This document shows positions 44,034 through 53,593 of a stretch of DNA of 64,000 nt, one piece after another; position 1 is the stretch's first letter; each line of letters begins with the position of its first letter. The position numbers were made by a program, and so were the translations under genes. This DNA comes from Candidatus Krumholzibacteriota bacterium (GTDB lineage: Bacteria > Krumholzibacteriota > Krumholzibacteriia > LZORAL124-64-63), in contig JAJRZA010000065.1 of the NCBI GenBank assembly GCA_024275485.1, positions 32,021-96,020 on the forward strand. Reading direction: 5' to 3'. The notes under the pieces were generated by a model, which did no database searches, was not told where the DNA came from, and worked only from the letters and a program-made list of their open reading frames with translations.

Positions 44034-47000
44034 ATGTTTCTGCCTCGTGTCTTTCGCTTTCTCCTTCTATCCGGCCTGGTTTGCTATATTCTGATCAGCG
44101 CTGTCGCATGGGCCGCCGATCAACCGGTAATCAGCCCTCGTTTGCAGGAGGCCCTCGGAGACAACGATTTTGCCTGGCGCAATGCTGACGGCACTCTGAC
44201 GATTTGGGTCTTCTTCCGGGACAAAGGTTATGAAGGAGCTGCCCTGCAGGCCGCTTTGGATCAAGCCGAAGCAGGGTTGAGCGAGCGGGCGGCCTGGCGT
44301 CGTGCCAAAGTCAAGACAGCCGGCGAACGCCTGGTTGATGCCGGTGACCTGCCCTTGAATCCGTCCTATCTGCAACAGGCCAAAGCCACCGGGGCGGAGT
44401 TTCGCCGAGAGAGTCGTTGGCTGAACGCCGCCAGTTTTCAGGTCACCGATGCCCAGACCCGTGCCTTGGCCGCGCTGCCTTTCGTCCGCAAAACCGACCT
44501 GGTTGCCCGCTTCCAGCCTCGGCCCATACCTTCAGATGAAACCGTGCCCGGCCATGAGGCCGACAAAGCTGAAGATTCTTCCCTCTGGACCATCGACTAT
44601 GGTGGCAACCTGGCCGCCATGGAGCAGGCCGGTGTGCCTGCCGTCCACGAGATGGGGTTCAATGGACAGGGTGTGATCATCGGCATACTCGACACCGGAT
44701 TCCATCCCACCCACGAGGCCCTGGCCGGTATACCGGTTTTGGGAACCTATGATTTTGTGAATGACGACGAGAACGTTGACAACGAACCCGGTGACCCGAG
44801 CAACAGCAAGGATCATGGCACCATGACCATGTCCACGGCCATGGGAAACATGCCCGGCCAGCTGGTGGCTCCGGCTTTTGGTGCTTCGGTGGTGCTGGCA
44901 AAAACCGAAGATGTCTCCCAGGAAGTTCCCATCGAAGAAGACCAGTGGGTGGCTGGCCTGGAATGGGTCGAAACCTTTGGTGTGGATATTGTTTCTTCGT
45001 CCTTGGGATATCTCGACTGGTATGAATTCAGCGATATGGACGGCAACACCGCCGTGACCACCATCGCCGCCGATCTGGCCGCCGGCCGCGGCATCGTCGT
45101 GGTCAACAGCGCCGGCAACGAACGCGGATCATCCTGGGATCATATCATTGCCCCTGCAGACGGGGACAGCGTGATCACCGTGGGCGCTGTGGATTCGGCC
45201 AGCAATATCAGTTATTTCTCCTCGCCCGGCCCCTCTTTCGACGGCCGCATCAAGCCCGATGTTTCTGCCCTGGGCGTGAGCAACACCGTGGCCGATCCCA
45301 ATGACGACACGGGATACCGCACGGCCTCGGGAACAAGTTTCAGTTGCCCGCTGACCAGTGGCGTGGCTGCTTTGGTCCTTTCCCGCGCTCCCAACCTGAC
45401 GCCCATGCAGGTGCGTGAGGCCCTGCGCGAAACCGCCAGCATGGCAGGCAGCCCCAACAACGATTTCGGCTGGGGCATCATCAACGCCTACGAAGCGGTC
45501 CGGTATTTCGGGCCGAACCTGGCTCACACGCCTCTTGTTGATACCGAGAGCACCGGAGCTCCTTATATTGTCAGCGCCGTGATCACCGACCGGGTGGGAC
45601 TCGACACCTCGACCCTGTATTACCGCCTCGATGGCGGTTCCTGGCAGCAAGTGGTCATGACCGCCATCTTCGAAGCCGATACCTACGCCGCGGATATCCC
45701 TGGCCAGGGTGCCGGTGTGGTGGTGGACTATTACCTGGCCTCGATCAGCACCAATGGCGTTGCAACCCATCTGCCAGCCATGGCCCCGGCGGATTATTTC
45801 ACCTTCCACGTGGGCCCCGATGTGACGGCTCCCCAGTTGGCTCACGCCGCCCTGATGGATCAGGCATACATTGCCTGGCCACCCACTTTGCACTGCGTTG
45901 CCAGCGATAACCTGGGCATCGACCGGGTGGAAATGATCTACCAGCTCAACGGTGGTGCGGTCATGGGACCGTTCCAACTCACCGACGATGGGGATGCCAA
46001 CTTTTCCCTGGTTTTCCCCATATCGGCTGATGACCTCCAGGTGGGCGACAGCATCAGTTACACCATCACCGCTCACGATGCGGCCGGCATCCCCAACCAA
46101 ACGGTGAGTGGTCCGCATGGGTTTGTGATAATCGACGCCCTGGGTCTGGTTCTTGTCCTGGACGACGGATCCAACCTGAAATCGGACACCAAGTTTGATG
46201 CCGACAAGCAGCCGTTGCAGCCCCGGGACAATGGAAAATCCAGCGCCACGGATATGGCCGGCTGGCTCGTTGCCGCCGGTTATGTTGCCGATGTTATGCC
46301 CGCATCCGACGCCACCGTCGCCGACTTTGAGCCCTACCAGTTGGTGGTGCTTTCGGCTGGAGACAACGCCATCCCCGTGGAGACGGTTCTTTTGCGCGAG
46401 GCTCTCAAGAGCTGGGTCAACACCGGTGGCAAACTTTTGATTGAAGGCGGGGAAATCGGCTACGACGCCCTGTCCAGCCCCGGCTATCCCGAGTTCGCGG
46501 CCCAGGTACTTCATTCCGTGAGCTGGGACAACGATGTTGCCGGAGATTTGCAAGTAGTCCAGGGGCTGGAAAACCATCCCCTGCTCAATATCCCCAACCT
46601 CATCGACCCTGTGGTCCAGCTGGCCTACACCGGCTACGGTGACCAGGATGCCATGAAACCCGCAGCGGATGCCTACGCGGTGATGACGACCTTCGTCTAT
46701 CCCACCGATGCAGGCATTCTGGTGTATGACGACAATCCAGCGCCCCAGTCGGCCCAGGTGGTTTATTTCGCCTTCAACGTGGCAGCCATTGAGGGCGTTG
46801 CCGGTCAGCACCTGACCCTGAACGCCGCGCAGTTCCTGTTGGCCATCGAGTCCGCGCCCACCTCGTCCCTCTCTGGTACTGTGTTGTTGGCTGGTCAAGC
46901 GGATAATTCCGGAGTCCTGGTTTCGGTGGATTCTGGTCCCAGTACATTGACCACCGCCGATGGCAGCTGGACCATTGGCGATCTCTACGGGGCCATCTAC

Positions 47001-47807
47001 TCCCTGAATTTCAGCAAGGACGAGTGGGCCACCATGGTCATGGAGGTTGAGCTGGAGAACGACCAACACCTTTCAGGATTGGACGTGACCCTGCTGCCAG
47101 TGATCCAAATGGATTATTCCGCCATTCCGGGTGCGGCCATACCCGACAATTCCCCTGCCGGAATTACGAGTATCATCACCGTTCCTGACCATGAATCGGG
47201 CATCTTGTCCGGCATGACGGTGGATGTGGACATCACTCACACCTGGATCAGCGACCTGACGGTGAACCTCATCAGTCCCGGTGGTCAAATGGTTACCCTG
47301 CACAACCGCAGTGGCAGCAGCAGCGACGACATTGTCGGCAACTGGCCGGCCACCCTCACCGTGGACGGCCCCGGCAGCCTGGAAGATTTCTTCGGCAGCA
47401 ACAACGCCGGCACCTGGGTGCTGGTGGTGGCCGATCATGTGGGCTCGGACACCGGGACCCTGAACAGCTGGGGACTGCATTTCATCCTCCCAGGCCAGGT
47501 TTCAGGTGTAGGCGAAAACTCTTTGCCAAGCATCACGCGCCTGAATCCCAATGTGCCCAATCCGTTCAACCCCATGACTAAAATTTCTTTCGACCTGGCC
47601 ACCGGCGGCTCGGTTCACCTGGGGATTTATGATATGCGGGGGCGCATGGTTCGGCGTTTGGTGAGTGAAAATCTGACGGCGGGTTCCCACACTGTGCGTT
47701 GGGATGGTATGGACGATGGTGGCCGCAGCGTCAGCAGTGGAGTTTATCTGTACCGTCTGGAGAGTCCGACAGGTGTGCAGGAAAGGAAAATGGTTTTGGT
47801 GAGGTAG
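44034..47807 (+). CDS. Secreted S8 subtilisin-like protease with P-domain and FlgD-like sorting tail
   Basis: The ATG at 44034 follows CGGGAG by six bases and begins a clean Sec signal; an ATG 11 codons earlier lacks a site. The 1257-residue protein has a propeptide-like region (30-185) and an S8 domain with triad D220 (ILDTGF), H261 (KDHGT) and S435 (SGTSFS). Beta-sandwich repeats follow (about 500-700), then a flavodoxin/GATase-like insert (about 710-910), a carboxypeptidase-regulatory-like repeat, a proprotein-convertase P-domain (about 1025-1150, THTWISDLTVNLISP) and the C-terminal FlgD/T9SS-like domain with NPFNP and MRGRMVRRLV. It is an extracellular endopeptidase probably attached or exported through the C-terminal domain, like the protein at 7224-9485. 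Confidence 0.92.
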   Translation: MFLPRVFRFLLLSGLVCYILISAVAWAADQPVISPRLQEALGDNDFAWRNADGTLTIWVFFRDKGYEGAALQAALDQAEAGLSERAAWRRAKVKTAGERLVDAGDLPLNPSYLQQAKATGAEFRRESRWLNAASFQVTDAQTRALAALPFVRKTDLVARFQPRPIPSDETVPGHEADKAEDSSLWTIDYGGNLAAMEQAGVPAVHEMGFNGQGVIIGILDTGFHPTHEALAGIPVLGTYDFVNDDENVDNEPGDPSNSKDHGTMTMSTAMGNMPGQLVAPAFGASVVLAKTEDVSQEVPIEEDQWVAGLEWVETFGVDIVSSSLGYLDWYEFSDMDGNTAVTTIAADLAAGRGIVVVNSAGNERGSSWDHIIAPADGDSVITVGAVDSASNISYFSSPGPSFDGRIKPDVSALGVSNTVADPNDDTGYRTASGTSFSCPLTSGVAALVLSRAPNLTPMQVREALRETASMAGSPNNDFGWGIINAYEAVRYFGPNLAHTPLVDTESTGAPYIVSAVITDRVGLDTSTLYYRLDGGSWQQVVMTAIFEADTYAADIPGQGAGVVVDYYLASISTNGVATHLPAMAPADYFTFHVGPDVTAPQLAHAALMDQAYIAWPPTLHCVASDNLGIDRVEMIYQLNGGAVMGPFQLTDDGDANFSLVFPISADDLQVGDSISYTITAHDAAGIPNQTVSGPHGFVIIDALGLVLVLDDGSNLKSDTKFDADKQPLQPRDNGKSSATDMAGWLVAAGYVADVMPASDATVADFEPYQLVVLSAGDNAIPVETVLLREALKSWVNTGGKLLIEGGEIGYDALSSPGYPEFAAQVLHSVSWDNDVAGDLQVVQGLENHPLLNIPNLIDPVVQLAYTGYGDQDAMKPAADAYAVMTTFVYPTDAGILVYDDNPAPQSAQVVYFAFNVAAIEGVAGQHLTLNAAQFLLAIESAPTSSLSGTVLLAGQADNSGVLVSVDSGPSTLTTADGSWTIGDLYGAIYSLNFSKDEWATMVMEVELENDQHLSGLDVTLLPVIQMDYSAIPGAAIPDNSPAGITSIITVPDHESGILSGMTVDVDITHTWISDLTVNLISPGGQMVTLHNRSGSSSDDIVGNWPATLTVDGPGSLEDFFGSNNAGTWVLVVADHVGSDTGTLNSWGLHFILPGQVSGVGENSLPSITRLNPNVPNPFNPMTKISFDLATGGSVHLGIYDMRGRMVRRLVSENLTAGSHTVRWDGMDDGGRSVSSGVYLYRLESPTGVQERKMVLVR

Positions 47808-47942
47808 AAATGGATTGTCGGCAGGGATTATCTGGCAGCCACACCGTTACAATGCTACAATATTTTCCCGACACAATTACCCAGAGGATTCCAACTGCCG
47901 GTCTCTCCCCGCCGGTTCGCAACCCCCTATTGGAGATGTTTC

Positions 47943-50900
47943 ATGAAAACCCTGCGCTGGACACTGTTTATGCTTCTGATCACCTTCACCTCGGCCACCG
48001 CGAGTGAAGTTTTTATGCCCCGTTACCCCGCTCTCAGTCCCGATGGACAAACGGTGATTTTCTCCTTCCAAGGTGATTTGTGGAGTGTTTCCAGCAATGG
48101 CGGAATGGCTTTTCGTCTTACCGCCCACGAAGCTTACGATGCCCGGCCCGTGTTTACACCTGATGGTGCCAGGATTGCGTTTTCTTCCAATCGCTACGGT
48201 GATGACGACATCTTCCTCATGCCGGTGGAAGGCGGCGCCCCCACCCGATTGACCTTTGCAGCGTCTACCGATCGCCCGGGTGCCTTCTCGCCCGATGGTC
48301 AAACCCTCTTTTTTGCTTCCCGACGTCTTTTTGAGTTTCCCATGGGTGCGCAGATCCAACAGATTCCCGTCAGTGGGGGTACGCCGTCGCGTGTGGTGGA
48401 TATTTTCGGGGACGAAGTGGCAACTCACGACGGCCAACATTTTGTCATCGCCGAAGGACGCATCAAGACCCATCGTTTGTACTATCGCGGATCCTTCCAG
48501 CGGGAGCTTTTCTCCTGGACCGAAGGCGGCGACCCCGTTCGTCTCACGGACAACCGGGGTTACGATCGCAACCCCATGGTGGCCCCCGATGGCCGCATTT
48601 ACTGGATCGGCGATCAGAACGACAGCAAGCTGCCCAACATCTACACCATGAATCCGGATGGCAGCGGCAAAAAAGCGATCACCAGCTTCACCGAGGACGC
48701 CGTGCGCTGGGCCGGTTTGGGCCACGGCGGTAAGACCCTCGTCATCGAACGTGGCACCAGTTTGTATCTGGTGGACGCAGACGGCGGGGAGCCCCGTTTG
48801 TTGAGCATCCAGGTGGCAGACGATGCCATCGAAAACCCGGTCATCATCGCCAACAAAACTGCCGATGCTTCAGAATTATCGGTCAGCAGCGACGGCGAAG
48901 AATACGCCATGATCATTGAAGGGGAAATCGTGCTGGTCAGTCGGGAGTTGGGTGGTCGCTGCACGGTGGCGGTGCCTGGCCCCTGGCGGGAGGGTGAAAT
49001 CAGCTTCAGGCCCGGATCAACCGATACGCTGGTTTTTGTCACCGATCGCTGGGGAGAAGACGAAATCTGCCTGTTGGTTTCCGACGACCCGGACCAAAGC
49101 AATCTGCGTCTGGCCCGCAAACACCGCATCGAACGCCTGACTCCCGATTCGCGTCCCACCAGGGCACCGGGGTGGTCCCCTTCGGGAGATCGCATTCTCT
49201 TTGAAGAAGGCAATGCCGATCTGCGGGTCATGGACGCCGACGGCAGCAACAATACCCTGCTCTACGATCACTGGCTTCTCTCGGACCATACCTGGTCGCC
49301 GGATGGTCGTTGGATTGCCTTCTCCCGCTACGACGGCAATTTCAACAGCGATATCCTGATCATGCCCAGTGAGGGCGGCGAAGCCATCAATATTACTCGT
49401 CATCCCGATTACGACGACAACCCGGTGTTCAGTGCCGATGGCACCATGTTGGCCTGGAATACCAACCGTAACAGTGCCTCACCCGCCGAAAGGGATTTTG
49501 ATGTTTATTACATGTACCTGACCCGGGAACTGGATGAGCGTACGGTGGAAGAATGGAAAATCTGGGAGAAGACCCGCGACAAGGGCTCCGAAATAGAGGA
49601 AGAGCCCGCCGAAGATGATTTCGAAGACGATCTGGCCGAGTTTCAGGACAAGGATGAGGAGCCTGAATTCGTCGTGAATATCGATTTCGAAGATATCCAT
49701 TTGCGGTCGCGCCGTTTGACTCGTCTTCCGGGCAGTGAGAAGCCCCACGGTATTCATCCCAAAGGCGATCGCATCTATTTTACGGCAACGGTGGACGGCG
49801 ACATGGATTTGCTGAGTGTGGATCGTTTTGGCGAAGACCGTGAGAATGTGACCAAGAACGGAACAAACCCAAGCAATATTTCCATGGACAGTGAAGCCAA
49901 ACATTTCACATTCCTGAACAACGGCCAGCCTTCCCGGGTGGGCTCCGATGGTGGCGAGGTCAAAACCACCGAGTTCAATGCCCGGCTGACCATTGATCGT
50001 CCTGCCGTTCGATTGCAGGTTCTTGATGAAGCCTGGCGCACTCTGCGCGATCGTTTTTACGACGAGAACATGCATGGGGCTGACTGGCCGGCCTTGCGCA
50101 AAAAGTATGGCTCCTGGGTGGCACAAGTCGGGCACGATCAGGACTTCGGTGATGTGGTCAATTTCATGCTGGGTGAAGTCAACGCCAGCCATATGGGTTA
50201 TTACCCCAGCTGGGGAAAGATCGGCGACTATGGTACCGATGGTTTTCTGGGACTAGAGTTTGCTCCCGAAAAATCCCCTGACGGTTTGTTGATAGAACGT
50301 GTTCTGGCCTACGGTCCATGCGACAAGGTGGACAGCCGATTGTTGCCTGGCGATGTTCTCGAATCCGTGGAAGGCCAGCCGGTTTCAGCGGCGAGCAACC
50401 TGTATGCGGCTCTCGAAACCCGGGCTGACCTGCCCACCTACATCACCATCGAACGAGATGGTGACACCATGGAGTTTCAGGTGGTGCCCGCTCCCTTCCG
50501 AACCATCTGGGGTTTGAACTACACGGTTATGGAAAAGTCCAAGAGGGCCAAAACGGAAGCCGACTCCGATGGTCGGGTGGGTTATGTGCATATCCAGGGC
50601 ATGGGTTGGGCCAACGTGCAACGCTTTGAACAGAATCTCTTTGCGGCGGCCGACGGCAAGGAGGCCTTGATCATCGACGTGCGCAACAACGGTGGCGGCT
50701 GGACAACCGACCTGCTGCTGACGATTCTGACCCAGCCGGTTCACGCCTACACAGTGCCGCGCAACGGCGAGATCGGCTATCCCCAGGGGGAGCGCCAGCC
50801 GTTCTATCGCTGGAGCAAACCCATTGCCGTGATCTGCAACCAGGGCAGTTATTCCAATGCCGAAATTTTCAGCCACGCCATCAAGACCATCCATCGTGGG

Positions 50901-51206
50901 CCGGTTGTGGGCATGGAAACCGGCGGCAACGTTATCAGCACCGATGGTTTTGGCAATCGTTACCACGGTTATGTCCGTTTGCCTTTCCGTGGTTGGTATG
51001 TGTGGGGCGATGAGACCAACCCCGGGCGCAACCACAAGAATCAGGAAGGTGTGCACGAGCTCGAAGGATGCCTGCCTGATTTTGAAGTGGATCTTACCCC
51101 GGCGGATCGTTTGCACGGACGGGATCCGCAACTGGACAAAGCCATCGAGTTGATGCTGGAGGCGGTGGCTCAGGAACGTGGCAAGCCCCAGAGGGATGAC
51201 AGGTAG
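47943..51206 (+). CDS. Exported tricorn-like S41 protease
   Basis: The 1087-residue protein has a Sec signal (about 1-21), two beta-propellers built of PD40/WD40-like repeats (for example YPALSPDGQTVIFS, ARPVFTPDGARIAFSSNRYGDDD), an acidic linker near 545-570 and a tricorn C1 domain (VLDEAWRTLRDRFYDENMHG). A PDZ domain (about 770-850, LLPGDVLESVEGQPV) and the S41 catalytic core follow. The nucleophile is in NQGSYSNAEIFSHA (Ser969 or Ser971) and H710 is a candidate catalytic His. Tricorn-type proteases trim peptides; exported bacterial homologues act in the periplasm. It follows the S8 protease by 135 bases, so the two peptidases may work in sequence. Confidence 0.92.
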   Translation: MKTLRWTLFMLLITFTSATASEVFMPRYPALSPDGQTVIFSFQGDLWSVSSNGGMAFRLTAHEAYDARPVFTPDGARIAFSSNRYGDDDIFLMPVEGGAPTRLTFAASTDRPGAFSPDGQTLFFASRRLFEFPMGAQIQQIPVSGGTPSRVVDIFGDEVATHDGQHFVIAEGRIKTHRLYYRGSFQRELFSWTEGGDPVRLTDNRGYDRNPMVAPDGRIYWIGDQNDSKLPNIYTMNPDGSGKKAITSFTEDAVRWAGLGHGGKTLVIERGTSLYLVDADGGEPRLLSIQVADDAIENPVIIANKTADASELSVSSDGEEYAMIIEGEIVLVSRELGGRCTVAVPGPWREGEISFRPGSTDTLVFVTDRWGEDEICLLVSDDPDQSNLRLARKHRIERLTPDSRPTRAPGWSPSGDRILFEEGNADLRVMDADGSNNTLLYDHWLLSDHTWSPDGRWIAFSRYDGNFNSDILIMPSEGGEAINITRHPDYDDNPVFSADGTMLAWNTNRNSASPAERDFDVYYMYLTRELDERTVEEWKIWEKTRDKGSEIEEEPAEDDFEDDLAEFQDKDEEPEFVVNIDFEDIHLRSRRLTRLPGSEKPHGIHPKGDRIYFTATVDGDMDLLSVDRFGEDRENVTKNGTNPSNISMDSEAKHFTFLNNGQPSRVGSDGGEVKTTEFNARLTIDRPAVRLQVLDEAWRTLRDRFYDENMHGADWPALRKKYGSWVAQVGHDQDFGDVVNFMLGEVNASHMGYYPSWGKIGDYGTDGFLGLEFAPEKSPDGLLIERVLAYGPCDKVDSRLLPGDVLESVEGQPVSAASNLYAALETRADLPTYITIERDGDTMEFQVVPAPFRTIWGLNYTVMEKSKRAKTEADSDGRVGYVHIQGMGWANVQRFEQNLFAAADGKEALIIDVRNNGGGWTTDLLLTILTQPVHAYTVPRNGEIGYPQGERQPFYRWSKPIAVICNQGSYSNAEIFSHAIKTIHRGPVVGMETGGNVISTDGFGNRYHGYVRLPFRGWYVWGDETNPGRNHKNQEGVHELEGCLPDFEVDLTPADRLHGRDPQLDKAIELMLEAVAQERGKPQRDDR

Positions 51207-51287
51207 GCGATTTGGTGTGATCATTGCAATGGTGGTTTGAAACTTGAGTCTGGCTCCCGAAACCTTCTTTGATTTTGAAAGGACCCC

Positions 51288-52811
51288 ATGGCCAGGAAAA
51301 ACACCCATTTCTTTTGCAAGGACTGCGGTCATGAAGAACTGCGTTGGGCCGGCAAGTGTCCGGGCTGCGGTGCCTGGAATTCCTTTGCCGAAATGAAGAT
51401 TACCGCCACTTCCGCCAAAAAGGGATCACGCGGTTTTAAATCCCAAACCCGTGACTCCGGCTTGGCGGGATTCGCCAACAAAACCGCGGCGGCCTGGCCG
51501 GAAGCGGTGGGTCCGGACGGAAAGCTTCGCCCGGTTCCATTGTCGAAAATTTCTTCCGCCGAAACCAATCGCCTTCCGGTGGAGCCCGCCGAAGTGGCCC
51601 GGGTTCTCGGTGGTGGTCTGGTGGAAGGGTCCGTGGTAATGCTGGGCGGCGAACCGGGCGTTGGCAAATCCACCCTGTTGACCGGACTGGCCCTGTGGTG
51701 GGAGCGTCAAGGTATCCGTGTTGTTTATGTAGCCGGTGAAGAATCACCAGCCCAGATCCGCATGAGAGCCGAAAGGCTGGGCTTCAAACCCGACCAGGAA
51801 GACGGTTTTTCCATCCTGCCGGAAGTCCACCTGGAAACGCTTTTGGATGCCCTGCATACCGAGCTCCAGAACCATTTGTTGGGCGATGATACCAAGACCA
51901 TCATCATCGCCGACAGCATTCAAACCCTGCACAGCGAACACATCGATTCTTATCCCGGCAGTCCGACCCAGATCAAATACTGCGGCGGTGTGCTGGCCGA
52001 TTTTGCCCGGCGCTCGGGCTGCCCGGTTTTTCTGGTGGGGCATGTCACCAAAAGCGGCGATCTGGCCGGCCCCAAACTGCTCGAACACATGGTCGACACG
52101 GTGCTGTATTTCGAGGGTAGCGGTGGTGGTCCCATTCGCATGGTGCGTGCGGTCAAAAACCGTTTTGGAACCACCGGTGAATTGGCCGTGATGGAGATGC
52201 GCGGCGACGGGTTGTTTCCCGTGGATCAGGCAGGAGTATTGTTTCTCAGCGGTCGGCGTGGGAAAGAACCCGGCTCAGCCGTTTGCGCCGTGAAAAACGG
52301 TTCTCGCACATTCCTGGTGGAGGTTCAGGCTCTGGTCTCACCATCGCGTTATGGCACTCCCCAGCGTGTGGTACAGGGCGTTGACAGCAAGCGGGTGGCC
52401 CTTTTGGCGGCCATCCTCGAAAAGCGGGCCGGCCTGGATTTGGGCGGGTGCGATGTCTTTGTCAAAGTGGCTGGTGGTGGCCGCATTGATGATCCCGGGG
52501 CCGATTTGGCCATCATGGCTGCTTTGGCGTCTTCCCTGCGGGAGAAACCGGTGCCTTTGGAAACCCTGGTTTTGGGTGAAGTGGGACTCACTGGCGAAGT
52601 GCGCGGCGTCTCGGATCTGGAAGCCAGATTGCGGGAAGCGGGCCGGCATGGATTCAGGCGGGTGGTGATGGCTGATCCGAACCCGGGTGGCAAGCTCAGT
52701 GCAAGAATCAAAGGGGTAAAGATGCAATTGATTACTGTAACCAGTGTGGAAGAGGCCGTGGCCCTGGCAGTCCATCCGGGAGCTTTTGATCAGGCTCGGC
52801 AGGAGGGGTGA
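51288..52811 (+). CDS. radA: DNA repair/recombination protein RadA (Sms)
   Basis: RadA is a DnaB-like branch-migration helicase acting in recombination. The 507-residue protein has the N-terminal zinc finger CKDCG...CPGCG (within residues 10-30), Walker A GGEPGVGKSTLL near 120, the RadA-specific KNRFG motif in AVKNRFGTTGE and a C-terminal Lon-like domain (ALVSPSRYGTPQRVVQGVD, DPGADLAIMAALASSL). Between zinc finger and Walker A is a slightly longer linker than usual. Its stop is two bases before the ispD start, giving a coupled pair. Confidence 0.95.
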   Translation: MARKNTHFFCKDCGHEELRWAGKCPGCGAWNSFAEMKITATSAKKGSRGFKSQTRDSGLAGFANKTAAAWPEAVGPDGKLRPVPLSKISSAETNRLPVEPAEVARVLGGGLVEGSVVMLGGEPGVGKSTLLTGLALWWERQGIRVVYVAGEESPAQIRMRAERLGFKPDQEDGFSILPEVHLETLLDALHTELQNHLLGDDTKTIIIADSIQTLHSEHIDSYPGSPTQIKYCGGVLADFARRSGCPVFLVGHVTKSGDLAGPKLLEHMVDTVLYFEGSGGGPIRMVRAVKNRFGTTGELAVMEMRGDGLFPVDQAGVLFLSGRRGKEPGSAVCAVKNGSRTFLVEVQALVSPSRYGTPQRVVQGVDSKRVALLAAILEKRAGLDLGGCDVFVKVAGGGRIDDPGADLAIMAALASSLREKPVPLETLVLGEVGLTGEVRGVSDLEARLREAGRHGFRRVVMADPNPGGKLSARIKGVKMQLITVTSVEEAVALAVHPGAFDQARQEG

Positions 52812-52812
52812 G

Positions 52813-53571
52813 ATGAGCGCGCAACCGGGTGGTCAACCGAATCGTCTGCATTTGGTGCAATTGGCTGGAGGCAAGGGACTGCGGGTGGGGGGCGATACTC
52901 CCAAACAGTTTCGTGAAACCGGCCAGGGGCTTTTGTTTGCCGTCAGTTTGCGGGAGTTTCTTGAGGTGCGGGCTGAAACCGGGCGGGTGGTTTCCATTAC
53001 CGTGACGGCCGCTCCGCGCTGGAGTGGAGTGATTCGTGGGGAATTACAAAATATTTTCCCTGTAGATTCCTTCGGGACTTCCCGCCCGGACATCTCCATT
53101 CATTTGGCCAAACCAGGTACCTCGCGCACTGAAAGCACCTGGCATGCCTTGCAGGTTGTTGCCGCCGAAGAGTCTCCCCAGGCTGGCGATCTGGTAGCTG
53201 TTCACGATGCGGCGCGGCCATTTGCCACCGCTAATTTACTGGGAGAATTGATGCAGGCGGCCCGGCAGGCCGGTGCTGCGGTGCCGGGGGTTCCGGTGGC
53301 CGATACCATCCTGCAAACCGACCGCGATCATTCTGCAGCTGTTGATTTGCCGCGGGATTCTTTGGTGGCTGTGCAAACGCCCCAGGTTTTTCGCTGGGAG
53401 TTGTTGCTTGGGGCTCATTCATGGGCTGCGGAGAATCAGCGCACTTTTACCGATGACGGTGGGTTGGTGGCCGCTTTTGGCACTGGACCGGTTGTCGTTC
53501 CTGGGGAACAGGGGAACTGGAAGGTGACAACCGATGGTGACTGGCGGCGGGCAGTAGGGTTGCTGGCTTGA
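52813..53571 (+). CDS. ispD: 2-C-methyl-D-erythritol 4-phosphate cytidylyltransferase
   Basis: The enzyme transfers CMP to MEP in the non-mevalonate isoprenoid pathway. The 252-residue protein has the nucleotide-binding start VQLAGGKGLRVGGDTPKQF, a weakened form of the usual A-A-G-x-G-x-R-x-G with Q-L replacing A-A. The other blocks, SRTESTWHAL, VAVHDAARPF, VPVADTI, QTPQVFRW, TDDGGLVAAFG and NWKVTTDGD, are all in order. It starts two bases after radA. The changed first loop may affect CTP binding or reflect divergence; otherwise the enzyme looks complete. Confidence 0.88.
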   Translation: MSAQPGGQPNRLHLVQLAGGKGLRVGGDTPKQFRETGQGLLFAVSLREFLEVRAETGRVVSITVTAAPRWSGVIRGELQNIFPVDSFGTSRPDISIHLAKPGTSRTESTWHALQVVAAEESPQAGDLVAVHDAARPFATANLLGELMQAARQAGAAVPGVPVADTILQTDRDHSAAVDLPRDSLVAVQTPQVFRWELLLGAHSWAAENQRTFTDDGGLVAAFGTGPVVVPGEQGNWKVTTDGDWRRAVGLLA

Positions 53572-53593
53572 ACAGTCGTCTTGGTGTGGTGAT

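Noticed and set aside
45129..47069. A 646-codon open frame on the minus strand, antisense to the S8 protease
   Set aside because: The plus-strand gene has clear protease, P-domain and sorting motifs, and the antisense frame lacks a ribosome-binding site and any recognisable motif. GC-biased third positions produce such frames throughout the window (another is at 12479-13909).
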